In this document: positions 1 through 5,434 of the stretch, piece by piece
Position numbering within the stretch: position 1 is the stretch's first letter
How the letters are laid out: each line of letters begins with the position of its first letter
Source of the DNA: an uncultured Eubacteriales bacterium
Lineage (GTDB): Bacteria; Bacillota; Clostridia; Oscillospirales; CAG-272
Direction: 5' to 3'
NCBI GenBank assembly: GCA_905201895.1
Contig: CAJKPX010000087.1
Span: forward strand, 1 to 7,191
DNA: 7,191 nucleotides
Made by a program: the position numbers and the translations under genes
Notes under the pieces: model-generated
What the model saw: the letters and a program-made list of their open reading frames with translations, nothing else
What the model was told of the DNA's origin: nothing
The model's database searches: none

Positions 1-1
1 G

Positions 2-45
2 TGTGGGGGAAGGGGTGCTTTTGCAAAAGCACCCCTTCCCCCACA
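2..45. repeat. Perfect 44-base palindrome, probable terminator hairpin downstream of the MIF-like gene
   Basis: Bases 2-23 are exactly complementary to 24-45, giving 22-bp arms with no mismatch. The arms are G-rich (runs of five and four G) and the centre is TTTTGCAAAA, so a transcript would fold into a very stable hairpin closed by an A/U-rich tip. It starts 17 bases past the stop codon of the leftward MIF-like gene, the right place for an intrinsic terminator. The T-tract that would prove termination in the leftward direction would lie left of base 1 and cannot be seen. On the other strand the hairpin is followed by A-rich sequence, so it is not a classic rightward terminator. It could instead be a copy of a dispersed intergenic palindrome. 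Confidence 0.6.
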
Positions 46-61
46 AAAATTATAATACCCC

Positions 62-406
62 TCAAAAGTTCTCGCCGTTCCAGCCCCAGCGGTCGGTGAA
101 TTCGTACTTGACGTAAACGTGATCGGGGGCGATGTCGAGCTCCTCATGAAAGAGCTTGCAGATGATGGCGGTCATGCGAGAGCAGGTCTCCTCGTCGGCA
201 TTGCCAAAGAGCTTGACCTCCACCATGGCGATGGGAAAATTGTTGTAGCCGCGAAACCACATGCGGCTGTTGTCAGTGAAATTGAGCATGAGCCAATATT
301 CGCTCTTGCCCGCAAAGCATCCGATCGCCTCGCCCAGGCGTGCCTTGAGGGTTGCCTCCTTTTCGGCGGTGAGACGGATGTTGAGCTTGGTATCAATAAA
401 CGGCAT
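62..406 (-). CDS. MIF-like / phenylpyruvate tautomerase-related protein (tautomerase superfamily)
   Basis: The 114-residue product matches the length and pattern of the macrophage migration inhibitory factor family. The start is MPFIDTKLN, giving Pro2 after Met removal, which is the catalytic base of this superfamily. Lys34 in AGKSEYWLM corresponds to the conserved active-site Lys near position 32, and the C-terminus WGWNGENF matches the GWN-x-x-x-F ending of MIF proteins. Family members form trimers and catalyse keto-enol tautomerisation of phenylpyruvate-type compounds; the physiological role in bacteria is mostly unknown. No signal peptide is present, so a cytosolic location is likely. The ATG at 406 is fixed by an AAGGAGG ribosome site (414-420) with 7-base spacing. 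The gene is expressed separately from the operon to its right, from a promoter at 552-580. Family assignment is confident; substrate is unknown. Confidence 0.9.
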   Translation of the reverse strand: MPFIDTKLNIRLTAEKEATLKARLGEAIGCFAGKSEYWLMLNFTDNSRMWFRGYNNFPIAMVEVKLFGNADEETCSRMTAIICKLFHEELDIAPDHVYVKYEFTDRWGWNGENF

Positions 407-413
407 GGTAGTA

Positions 414-420
414 CCTCCTT
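414..420 (-). promoter_or_regulatory. Strong ribosome binding site of the MIF-like gene, overlapping a leader ORF stop
   Basis: The minus strand reads AAGGAGG, 7 bases before the ATG at 406. The TAA stop of the small upstream ORF (419-421) overlaps its first two A bases, the arrangement expected for translational coupling or for ribosome occupancy controlling access. Confidence 0.7.
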
Positions 421-499
421 AGTTAGTCTTCCTCGATCGCAGTCTTCTGCGAGAGGATTGCATGAAAGATCGCGGTCTCGGATATTCGGGTCTGAACAT
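419..499 (-). CDS. Possible 26-residue arginine-rich leader peptide upstream of the MIF-like gene
   Basis: Inside the roughly 139-base leader of the MIF-like mRNA, an ATG at 499 opens a 27-codon frame that ends in TAA at 419-421. It is preceded by AAGGGAG with 7 bases between GGAG and the ATG, which is a good ribosome site. The predicted peptide has 8 Arg in 26 residues, including an RRR run, and uses AGA, AGG and CGA codons heavily. Its stop overlaps the ribosome binding site of the next gene. No relatives are recognised. It could be a coupling or attenuation leader, a small basic protein, or chance: a frame this short arises easily. The good spacing at both ends is the reason for listing it. 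Confidence 0.35.
   Translation of the reverse strand: MFRPEYPRPRSFMQSSRRRLRSRKTN
430..457 (-). promoter_or_regulatory. Leader hairpin before the MIF-like gene ribosome site
   Basis: On the minus strand TCCTC (457-453) pairs with GAGGA (434-430), and inside that CGCAG (451-447) pairs with CTGCG (442-438) around an AAGA loop, with small internal bulges. The hairpin ends 9 bases before the AAGGAGG site. Its left arm, CCTCT, could instead pair with GGAGG of that site (using one G-U pair), so two alternative folds are conceivable. Ribosomes translating the small ORF would pass through it. There is no T-tract, so it is not an intrinsic terminator. A regulatory role is inference only. Confidence 0.3.
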
Positions 500-551
500 A
501 GTTTTTCTCCCTTATCTATCGTGTTTTTATCAAACAACATACTATAACTAA

Positions 552-580
552 ATTATACCATGTCTCTGCGTGCAAATCAA
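552..580 (-). promoter_or_regulatory. Sigma-A type promoter for the MIF-like gene
   Basis: On the minus strand there is TTGATT (580-575), a 17-base spacer, and a perfect TATAAT (557-552) preceded by TG one base upstream, an extended -10. Transcription should start near 545, giving a leader of about 139 bases. It lies just beyond the terminator of the five-gene operon, so the MIF-like gene is an independent unit. Confidence 0.7.
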
Positions 581-613
581 GAGTCATTCTCACATTATCT
601 CCGATTTTTGCGC

Positions 614-649
614 AAAAAAGGACAGCGCATGCTTTTCATACTCTGTCCT
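614..649 (-). terminator. Intrinsic terminator of the five-gene operon, overlapping the end of the last gene
   Basis: On the minus strand AGGACAG (649-643) pairs with CTGTCCT (625-619). One mismatch follows, then a 5-bp inner stem (GTATG with CATGC) closes a five-base loop. The stem runs straight into six T bases (619-614, the first being the last stem base). The stop codon of the hydrolase gene (636-638) lies inside the hairpin, so the last codons form the left arm. On the plus strand the same stem is followed by CTTTTT, so it may work in both directions. Confidence 0.85.
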
Positions 650-1322
650 CTTTTTCAGTATCAAAAACCACCTCGAAGCCGTTTCTGCCGCGAAGCAGTA
701 CAGGATCGTGGGAAAGCAGCGGGACGTAGGGCTCTTTTGCGTAGGTCCGCACAAAATTGAGGCTCTCCCGCGAATTGCGTGACGCCCCCGTTGGAATGCC
801 CTCGGCAAGGCAGCGCGGAACGTAGCAGGCGTCCCCCGTGACTACGTAGCAACGCTCGCCCACGGTGATCTCCACCACCGAGGAACCTGCCGTATGCCCT
901 CCCACACGCTTGACGCGCACGCCGTCTGCAATTTTTGCCGAGCGCACAAAGCTGCGCACGCGCATACCATCGGGAAGATAGCGCTGTCCGCGCTCGAGCT
1001 CGTGCTCCTGGATCCACACACGTGCCTTGGGAAAACGCCCGATCGCCGCGATGTGATCGTGATGTGCGTGGGTGATTACAACGTCGGTAATCTCCTCCGC
1101 CGCAAGCCCGTAGCGCACGAGAATTTCAACCGGTGAGCAGAAATGCTCCATGCGAAAGCCGGGCATATCCTCGCAGCCCGCGTCGATCAGAATTCGTCGT
1201 TTGCCGTGCGTGAGCAGATAAACGGTGAAAGAAATCGGCTCAACCACGTTGGGGTCTCCCCCGCGATAGAGCTGATCGCAGGGGAGCGTTGATTCGCCGT
1301 ATTTGAGTGCAACGAGCTTCAT
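636..1322 (-). CDS. Metallo-beta-lactamase fold hydrolase, N-acyl homoserine lactonase-like
   Basis: This 228-residue soluble protein carries the full metal site of the MBL superfamily: HAHHDH at 85-90 (HxHxDH), His143 in GGHTAGSS, Asp164 in TGDACY and His205 in LSHDP. The pattern and size fit the lactonase branch typified by AiiA, which uses two metal ions to open lactone rings. Superfamily membership is certain; the lactone substrate is inferred. It is the last gene of the operon, and a lactone-opening step would suit a pathway in which the upstream dehydrogenases oxidise a cyclic sugar or polyol. The ATG at 1322 lies 4 bases after the stop of the preceding gene. No clear ribosome site is visible, so translation is probably coupled. 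A TTG at 1346 would add eight residues but looks less likely. Quorum quenching is possible but not supported by context. Confidence 0.9.
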   Translation of the reverse strand: MKLVALKYGESTLPCDQLYRGGDPNVVEPISFTVYLLTHGKRRILIDAGCEDMPGFRMEHFCSPVEILVRYGLAAEEITDVVITHAHHDHIAAIGRFPKARVWIQEHELERGQRYLPDGMRVRSFVRSAKIADGVRVKRVGGHTAGSSVVEITVGERCYVVTGDACYVPRCLAEGIPTGASRNSRESLNFVRTYAKEPYVPLLSHDPVLLRGRNGFEVVFDTEKEDRV

Positions 1323-1326
1323 GCTA

Positions 1327-2313
1327 TCACGGAAGGGTGAGCACAACCTTGCCCACGTTTTCGCCGCGGTAGAGGATATCGTGTGCCGCCTCTGCCTCGG
1401 TGATGGGCAGAACCTTGTAGATGGTGGGCTTCACACTGCCGTCGGCAACAAAGGGCCATACGTCACGCACAAGCGATGCAAGAATTTCCGCCTTGACCGC
1501 AGGTGCACGCGAGCGCAGGGTGCTGCCAATGATGCGCACGTTGCGCACGTAGATGTTTTTGAGGTCGATCTCGGTCTTCTGACCCGCGAGCGAGGCAATC
1601 ATGATCCAGCGCGCGCCGTGGGTGAGATAATGCAGACACTGCCCCATGATCTCGCCGCCGAGACAGTCGATGGCAACGTCAACCGAATGCCCGTTTTCCA
1701 TTTCTCTCTTGAGCACCTCGGCAATATTTTCCTTGCGCGTATTGACCACCACGTCGGCATGGAGATGCTTGATCGACTCCGCGATCTCATCCGAGAGCAC
1801 GGTGGTAATCACGCGGATACCGAACGCCTTTGCCATCGGAATAATCACGCTGGCAAGTCCGCTCGCGCCCGCATTCATCAGGAGCGTATTTCCCTTTTGA
1901 ATTTTGCCCTCGATGAAAAGATTGAGATATGCGGTTGCAAACGCCTCGGGGATCGCCGCCGCCTCAATCATCGAGCAGTTTTCCGGAATCGGCATGAGCA
2001 TATCGTATTTTACGGTGACGTACTCGGCATAACCGCCACCGCCGAGCAGGGCGCAAACCTTATCGCCAAGCTTCCAATTGGATTTTTTTGCTGCCTCGGA
2101 GCCGATCTCCACGATCGTGCCCGCGATCTCCAGACCCATCCAATCGGGGCAACCGGGAGGGGGCGGATAGTCGCCCTCTCTCTGCATCAGATCGGCGCGG
2201 TTGAGTGCCGCCGCCTCGATCTTGACCAGAACCTCCTCCTCACCCATGACGGGATCGGGCACCTCGCTCCAATGCAGGCTTCTGTCACTTTTATCTACCA
2301 AAATTGCTTTCAT
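1327..2313 (-). CDS. Zinc-independent quinone oxidoreductase-like MDR protein (PIG3/TP53I3 type)
   Basis: This is a 328-residue member of the medium-chain dehydrogenase/reductase superfamily. The stretch NRADLMQREGDYPPPPG (38-54) is a hallmark of PIG3-type NAD(P)H:quinone oxidoreductases, and no catalytic zinc ligands are seen. A GroES-like half comes first, then a Rossmann half with NAGASGLAS near 147-155, where the third glycine of the usual AxxGxxG is Ala154. Family enzymes reduce quinones or enones with NADPH; the true substrate here is unknown. The ATG at 2313 is 3 bases past the stop of the upstream gene, and a GGGAG lies 11 bases before it inside that gene's last codons. It is fourth in the operon. 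A reductase acting on an enone or keto intermediate is a reasonable guess, not a demonstrated role. Confidence 0.88.
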   Translation of the reverse strand: MKAILVDKSDRSLHWSEVPDPVMGEEEVLVKIEAAALNRADLMQREGDYPPPPGCPDWMGLEIAGTIVEIGSEAAKKSNWKLGDKVCALLGGGGYAEYVTVKYDMLMPIPENCSMIEAAAIPEAFATAYLNLFIEGKIQKGNTLLMNAGASGLASVIIPMAKAFGIRVITTVLSDEIAESIKHLHADVVVNTRKENIAEVLKREMENGHSVDVAIDCLGGEIMGQCLHYLTHGARWIMIASLAGQKTEIDLKNIYVRNVRIIGSTLRSRAPAVKAEILASLVRDVWPFVADGSVKPTIYKVLPITEAEAAHDILYRGENVGKVVLTLP

Positions 2314-2316
2314 ACG

Positions 2317-3261
2317 TTAACTTTCTCCCTTAATTTTCTTCAGCTCGATGGCGATGCCCTCTGCAACGGGTTTGAAATCACCCGCGCCGAGACCGGTTGC
2401 CTTCAGTATTTTTTCGTTGTTGATCACGCGGTCAAAGCGGCGGTCATAATCAAGAATCCACCGCTTTTGATCACGGTATGCCGGGTGTGCATTGTAAAAA
2501 TCCTCGTCCGAGCACCAATTGATCTCCAGACCGATCTGCTCGCGGTAGATCTGCGCCACATCATCCCACGTCAGGTTTTGCGCCGAGCTGACGGTGTATG
2601 TCTCGCCAAAGGTATGCGGCTTGAAAAGCAGGTGTGCGATCAGCTTGCCCGAGTTGCCCGCCCAATCAAGACCCGCCGTGAGATATCTCGACGTAGCGGG
2701 GACCAAAAGCTTCTCTCCGCGCTCGGCATATTCGATCACGCGTTTTCCGGAGTGTACGTAGAAATCGAGACGGTATTGAGAAAAGGAAATGACAGGGCGC
2801 ACGATCGTCCACGGTTGTCCTGCACATTCGCCGAAAAGGTAGTCCTCACACTTCGACTTCGGAACGGCATAGTCTTCGTTCGCGAGAAATTCCTCGTCCT
2901 CACTCACGTCGTAGAGCTGCGGAGCATCCTCGGTGATCGGATGCTCCAAATCGGCATACACGCGATAGGACGAAAGAAAGATCAGATGCTTGGTGTTTTC
3001 AATCAGAAGCGGGTGGATCTCCTGATACGCCTCGAGCGTTTTATAATGGATAAAATTGACGATTCCATCGTACTTCCCTGCCGCAAACAGCTCGCGCAAA
3101 AGCTCCTCGGTTGCAAGCGAGCGAATGAAGCGCAGGTTTGGATGATCGCTCTTTTTTTCCTCGGGACAGATCACGTCCACCGCACACCCCATGCGCAAAA
3201 GCTCCTCGGCTGTGTAGGTGCCGAGCGTGCCTCCGCCCGCAATCAATAAAACGCGTTTCAT
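2317..3261 (-). CDS. NAD(P)-dependent epimerase/dehydratase-like extended SDR protein
   Basis: The 314-residue protein begins MKRVLLIAGGGTLGTYTAEE, a Rossmann fold with glycine-rich loop at 9-14. It continues with the SDR-like segment LIFLSSYRVYAD (93-104) and a YxxxK pair in YAVPK (Tyr131, Lys135), the usual catalytic pair. The C-terminal half (about 180-314) would form the substrate domain of an extended or atypical SDR. Relatives include nucleotide-sugar epimerases, dehydratases and reductases, so the exact reaction is open. The ATG at 3261 is chosen because GGAGG lies 10 bases upstream. A GTG at 3270 would overlap the previous stop as GTGA and add three residues, but it sits 1 base from that ribosome site. 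It is third in the operon, 5 bases after the Gfo/Idh gene. Confidence 0.85.
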   Translation of the reverse strand: MKRVLLIAGGGTLGTYTAEELLRMGCAVDVICPEEKKSDHPNLRFIRSLATEELLRELFAAGKYDGIVNFIHYKTLEAYQEIHPLLIENTKHLIFLSSYRVYADLEHPITEDAPQLYDVSEDEEFLANEDYAVPKSKCEDYLFGECAGQPWTIVRPVISFSQYRLDFYVHSGKRVIEYAERGEKLLVPATSRYLTAGLDWAGNSGKLIAHLLFKPHTFGETYTVSSAQNLTWDDVAQIYREQIGLEINWCSDEDFYNAHPAYRDQKRWILDYDRRFDRVINNEKILKATGLGAGDFKPVAEGIAIELKKIKGES

Positions 3262-3266
3262 AGCGA

Positions 3267-4289
3267 TCACGCCTCCATTCCGCAGCAGCGAAGGATCACT
3301 TTGAAGAGCTCCAGCTCGTATTCGGTCGTGTAAGGGTTCTCGCGCTCGCCGCGCACCATCTCAGCAAAGGCAATCATCATCGCCTCATAGCGCTGGAAGG
3401 GCTCGGAGCGGGATTGGGAGATCACAGCGTGGCGGTTCTCGTCCGACGAGAGGTCGGTCTGCTCTGCGTATTGCATATAGGGTGCGGCATCCTTGATCGA
3501 GGCTTCGAGCGGCTTGATCTCGAGCGTGCGCTCCGAGCCGCAGATTACGAGCTGACGGCGATGGAAGCCACCCACCTCGGTGCCGCCCATGCGAACCACC
3601 GAAATGCCGTTGGGATAGCGCAGGACCGCAAAGCCGAGGTCCTCGGTGTCAACGCCGTCGAGACCCGTGCACGTGTTGAGCGGGATGATCTCCTCAGGCA
3701 TGCCCTGAATCTGCAGGACCAGGTCGATCAAATGGCATCCGAGATAGAACATCATGCCGCCCTTGAAGGAGCCGAACCACTCACGCGTTGCCTTTTTATC
3801 AAGGCGACTCATATGCGCCTCCACGCTGTAAATCTGACCGAATTTTCCGTTTTTCGCATCCTCGATCGCGCGCGAAATCAGCGGATTGTAGCGGTACATA
3901 TAGCCAATATGGAAGGTCTTTCCGTTTCGGCGCACCGTTTCGATCAGGCGCTCAAAGTCGGCAAGATTCTGGCTGCCCGGCTTTTCCATGTGGATATGCT
4001 TGCCCGCATCCGCCGCCATCTGCGCGTATTTGAGCAGGTGGATCTCGTCGGTCTCCACCGCAACCGCCTCGATGGTGGGATCATTCAGAATCTCCTCCAG
4101 CGTGAGCTCGCGGTATTTTTCGCGCCATCCATATTTCTCCAGCTTGTCGGCGCAGGTTTCGCGCTCGTCCTCAACCAACGCATAGCCCACAAGCTCAAAG
4201 AGCTCGGGGTGAATTCCGATAGTGTGAATGATCTCGGGTGCGTGACTGTGTCGGTTGATACCGATCTGCGCGATTCTGATGGGCTTCAT
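3267..4289 (-). CDS. Gfo/Idh/MocA family oxidoreductase
   Basis: The 340-residue protein has an N-terminal Rossmann domain (about 1-125) and a C-terminal alpha/beta substrate domain. Diagnostic residues are EKP at 102-104, whose lysine is catalytic in the family, and GCHLIDL (184-190), giving the conserved His186 and Asp189. Members oxidise or reduce hydroxyl/keto groups of sugars, inositols or related polyols with NAD(P). The dinucleotide loop reads IGINRHSHAP (9-18) rather than the usual GxGxxG, so cofactor handling may differ. The ATG at 4289 overlaps the upstream TGA as ATGA, and GGAGG lies 7 bases before it, so translation is coupled to the MDR gene. A longer frame to 4313 would give eight extra residues and lacks support. 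With the preceding MDR protein it resembles the two halves of fused bi-domain oxidoreductases. Confidence 0.92.
   Translation of the reverse strand: MKPIRIAQIGINRHSHAPEIIHTIGIHPELFELVGYALVEDERETCADKLEKYGWREKYRELTLEEILNDPTIEAVAVETDEIHLLKYAQMAADAGKHIHMEKPGSQNLADFERLIETVRRNGKTFHIGYMYRYNPLISRAIEDAKNGKFGQIYSVEAHMSRLDKKATREWFGSFKGGMMFYLGCHLIDLVLQIQGMPEEIIPLNTCTGLDGVDTEDLGFAVLRYPNGISVVRMGGTEVGGFHRRQLVICGSERTLEIKPLEASIKDAAPYMQYAEQTDLSSDENRHAVISQSRSEPFQRYEAMMIAFAEMVRGERENPYTTEYELELFKVILRCCGMEA
3272..3276 (-). promoter_or_regulatory. Ribosome binding site that decides the SDR gene start
   Basis: The minus strand reads GGAGG inside the last codons of the Gfo/Idh gene. It is 10 bases from the ATG at 3261 but only 1 base from the alternative GTG at 3270, which favours the ATG. 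Confidence 0.6.
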
Positions 4290-5308
4290 TTCTGTTCCTC
4301 CAATCTTGTCCAATCGAACTGTACGATCGGGAAAAATTTATCGGTTGCGAGTCGGGTAAAGACAGCGGGTGCCTCCTCCGGAGCATATACCTCCTCGATC
4401 AGGCACTTGAAGTCCAGGCGCTTGTGGGCGAGCATGCGCATCACGGCGCGCTCGTCATCCGCTTCGGTCCACCAGCCCGACGAGGACTCCTGCTCGGGTC
4501 TTGCCTTGGTGTGCGCACCGACCAGGGTGATTCCGGGCCAATGCACCTTGCGGTAATAGTCGATCGAAAAATCCGAGCTTCTCGTGCATCCGAGAAGTGC
4601 CATTCTGCCAAATCGCGCCATACAGTCGAGCGCCATATCCATGCCGCCTCCGTTGCCCGTGATCTCAAGCGCGACCTTGGCGCCGCCGCCCGTGAGCGCC
4701 TTGACTGTCTCGGCAAAGCCCTCGGCAAAGGGATCGAGTGCATAGTCGGCACCGAGTGCCAATGCCTGCTCGCGCTTGCTTGCAACGGGATCGACCGCAA
4801 TGATCGGAACCGCACCCGCCGCGCGGAGCAGCTCCACACCGATCAGACCCAGTACGCCGAGTCCCATCACGAGAGCCGACTCTCCGACCTCAAGATGGCA
4901 TTTGCGGATCGCCGCCATCGGGAAGGTTGCAATGTGGATGAGCGCAGCCTCGTCGAAATCAACCGCATCATCGAGGTGATAGACGTTTTCCGCCTTCATC
5001 ATGTTGTACTGCGCGTGCTTCGACCATGCACAGAACACGCGGTCACCGACCGAAAAGCCCTCAACGCCCTCACCGATCGCCTCGACCACGCCCGAAATGC
5101 TGTATCCGCACTGGCGTGGGAAGGTGACGTTGCTCCCCTTTGTGGGGCTGACGTTGGGGTTGCCGACCAGGTTGGCACGCTCGGTGCCCGCGCTGATGGT
5201 GTCGCGCACCGTGCGCACCAAAATTTTCCCTGCCTCGGGCTCGCCGACCTCACGCTCGATCAGCTCGGCAATGCCGGGCGCCGTGAAAATGATATTCTGA
5301 TTTTTCAT
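4286..5308 (-). CDS. MDR-family dehydrogenase lacking zinc ligands (similar to the MDR half of bi-domain oxidoreductases)
   Basis: This 340-residue medium-chain dehydrogenase/reductase has a GroES-like domain (about 1-130) and a Rossmann domain with GLGVLG at 149-154, followed by the acidic AVDP (171-174). The usual zinc-binding Cys of GxCGTD is replaced by SAGTER (39-44), the GHE motif by CGYSISG (67-73), and no four-cysteine structural-zinc lobe is present. SAGTE, GYS-x-x-G, GDRVF (88-92) and a nearby HA-x-Y (98-101) resemble the BchC-like and bi-domain oxidoreductase subfamily. Its cofactor is probably NAD(P); its substrate is unknown. It is the first gene of the operon. The ATG at 5308 has AAAGGAG 8 bases upstream, and the 5' leader is only about 26 bases. 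Its stop overlaps the next start as ATGA. Subfamily similarity is from memory of motifs, not a search. Confidence 0.88.
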   Translation of the reverse strand: MKNQNIIFTAPGIAELIEREVGEPEAGKILVRTVRDTISAGTERANLVGNPNVSPTKGSNVTFPRQCGYSISGVVEAIGEGVEGFSVGDRVFCAWSKHAQYNMMKAENVYHLDDAVDFDEAALIHIATFPMAAIRKCHLEVGESALVMGLGVLGLIGVELLRAAGAVPIIAVDPVASKREQALALGADYALDPFAEGFAETVKALTGGGAKVALEITGNGGGMDMALDCMARFGRMALLGCTRSSDFSIDYYRKVHWPGITLVGAHTKARPEQESSSGWWTEADDERAVMRMLAHKRLDFKCLIEEVYAPEEAPAVFTRLATDKFFPIVQFDWTRLEEQK

Positions 5309-5340
5309 TGTTTTTTCTCCTTTCGGAATTATCCGTTTTT

Positions 5341-5369
5341 ATTATAAACGCTTGACAGAGAAAAAACAA
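5341..5369 (-). promoter_or_regulatory. Promoter of the five-gene oxidoreductase operon
   Basis: On the minus strand there is TTGTTT (5369-5364), a 17-base spacer, and a perfect TATAAT (5346-5341). Start is expected near 5334, about 26 bases before the first ATG. The -35 box is weak (3 of 6), which suits a promoter needing an activator such as the divergent AraC-type protein. It is interleaved with the regulator's own promoter. Confidence 0.7.
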
Positions 5370-5380
5370 TATGCTATACT
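5352..5380 (+). promoter_or_regulatory. Near-consensus extended -10 promoter of the AraC-family regulator
   Basis: The plus strand has a perfect TTGACA (5352-5357), a 17-base spacer and TATACT (5375-5380) preceded by TGC, an extended -10. Start is expected near 5387, giving a leader of about 48 bases. Its -35 box lies inside the spacer of the opposing operon promoter, so the two polymerases should compete. Confidence 0.8.
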
Positions 5381-5434
5381 ACGAATAACAGATACGATCC
5401 TCCAAAAAATCAACCCAAAAAGGTAGTTTCGATC

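Noticed and set aside
172..540. A 122-codon minus-strand frame starting in the MIF-like leader
   Set aside because: It overlaps the MIF-like gene out of frame, its ATG is only about 5 bases from the predicted transcript start with no ribosome site, and the sequence looks like a frame-shifted shadow.
636..1322. Calling the hydrolase a beta-lactamase or a confirmed quorum-quenching enzyme
   Set aside because: The metal motif is shared by many MBL-fold hydrolases. No signal peptide is seen, and the operon context points to metabolism rather than resistance or signalling.
1303..3249. A 648-codon open frame on the plus strand, antisense to three operon genes
   Set aside because: It lies entirely opposite well-supported genes with clear domains, crosses their boundaries, has no recognisable motif, and is rich in His, Arg and Cys as expected from the complement of GC-rich codons.
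3414..4556. A 380-codon plus-strand open frame, and a similar 307-codon frame at 4424-5347
   Set aside because: Both are complements of the Gfo/Idh and MDR genes, show no domain, and have no promoter or convincing ribosome site. They are codon-bias shadows.
5379..5400. Two TACGA repeats 13 bases apart downstream of the regulator's -10 box, considered as an AraC-type operator
   Set aside because: Five-base repeats are expected by chance here, and AraC-family sites are usually longer and nearer the -35 region.
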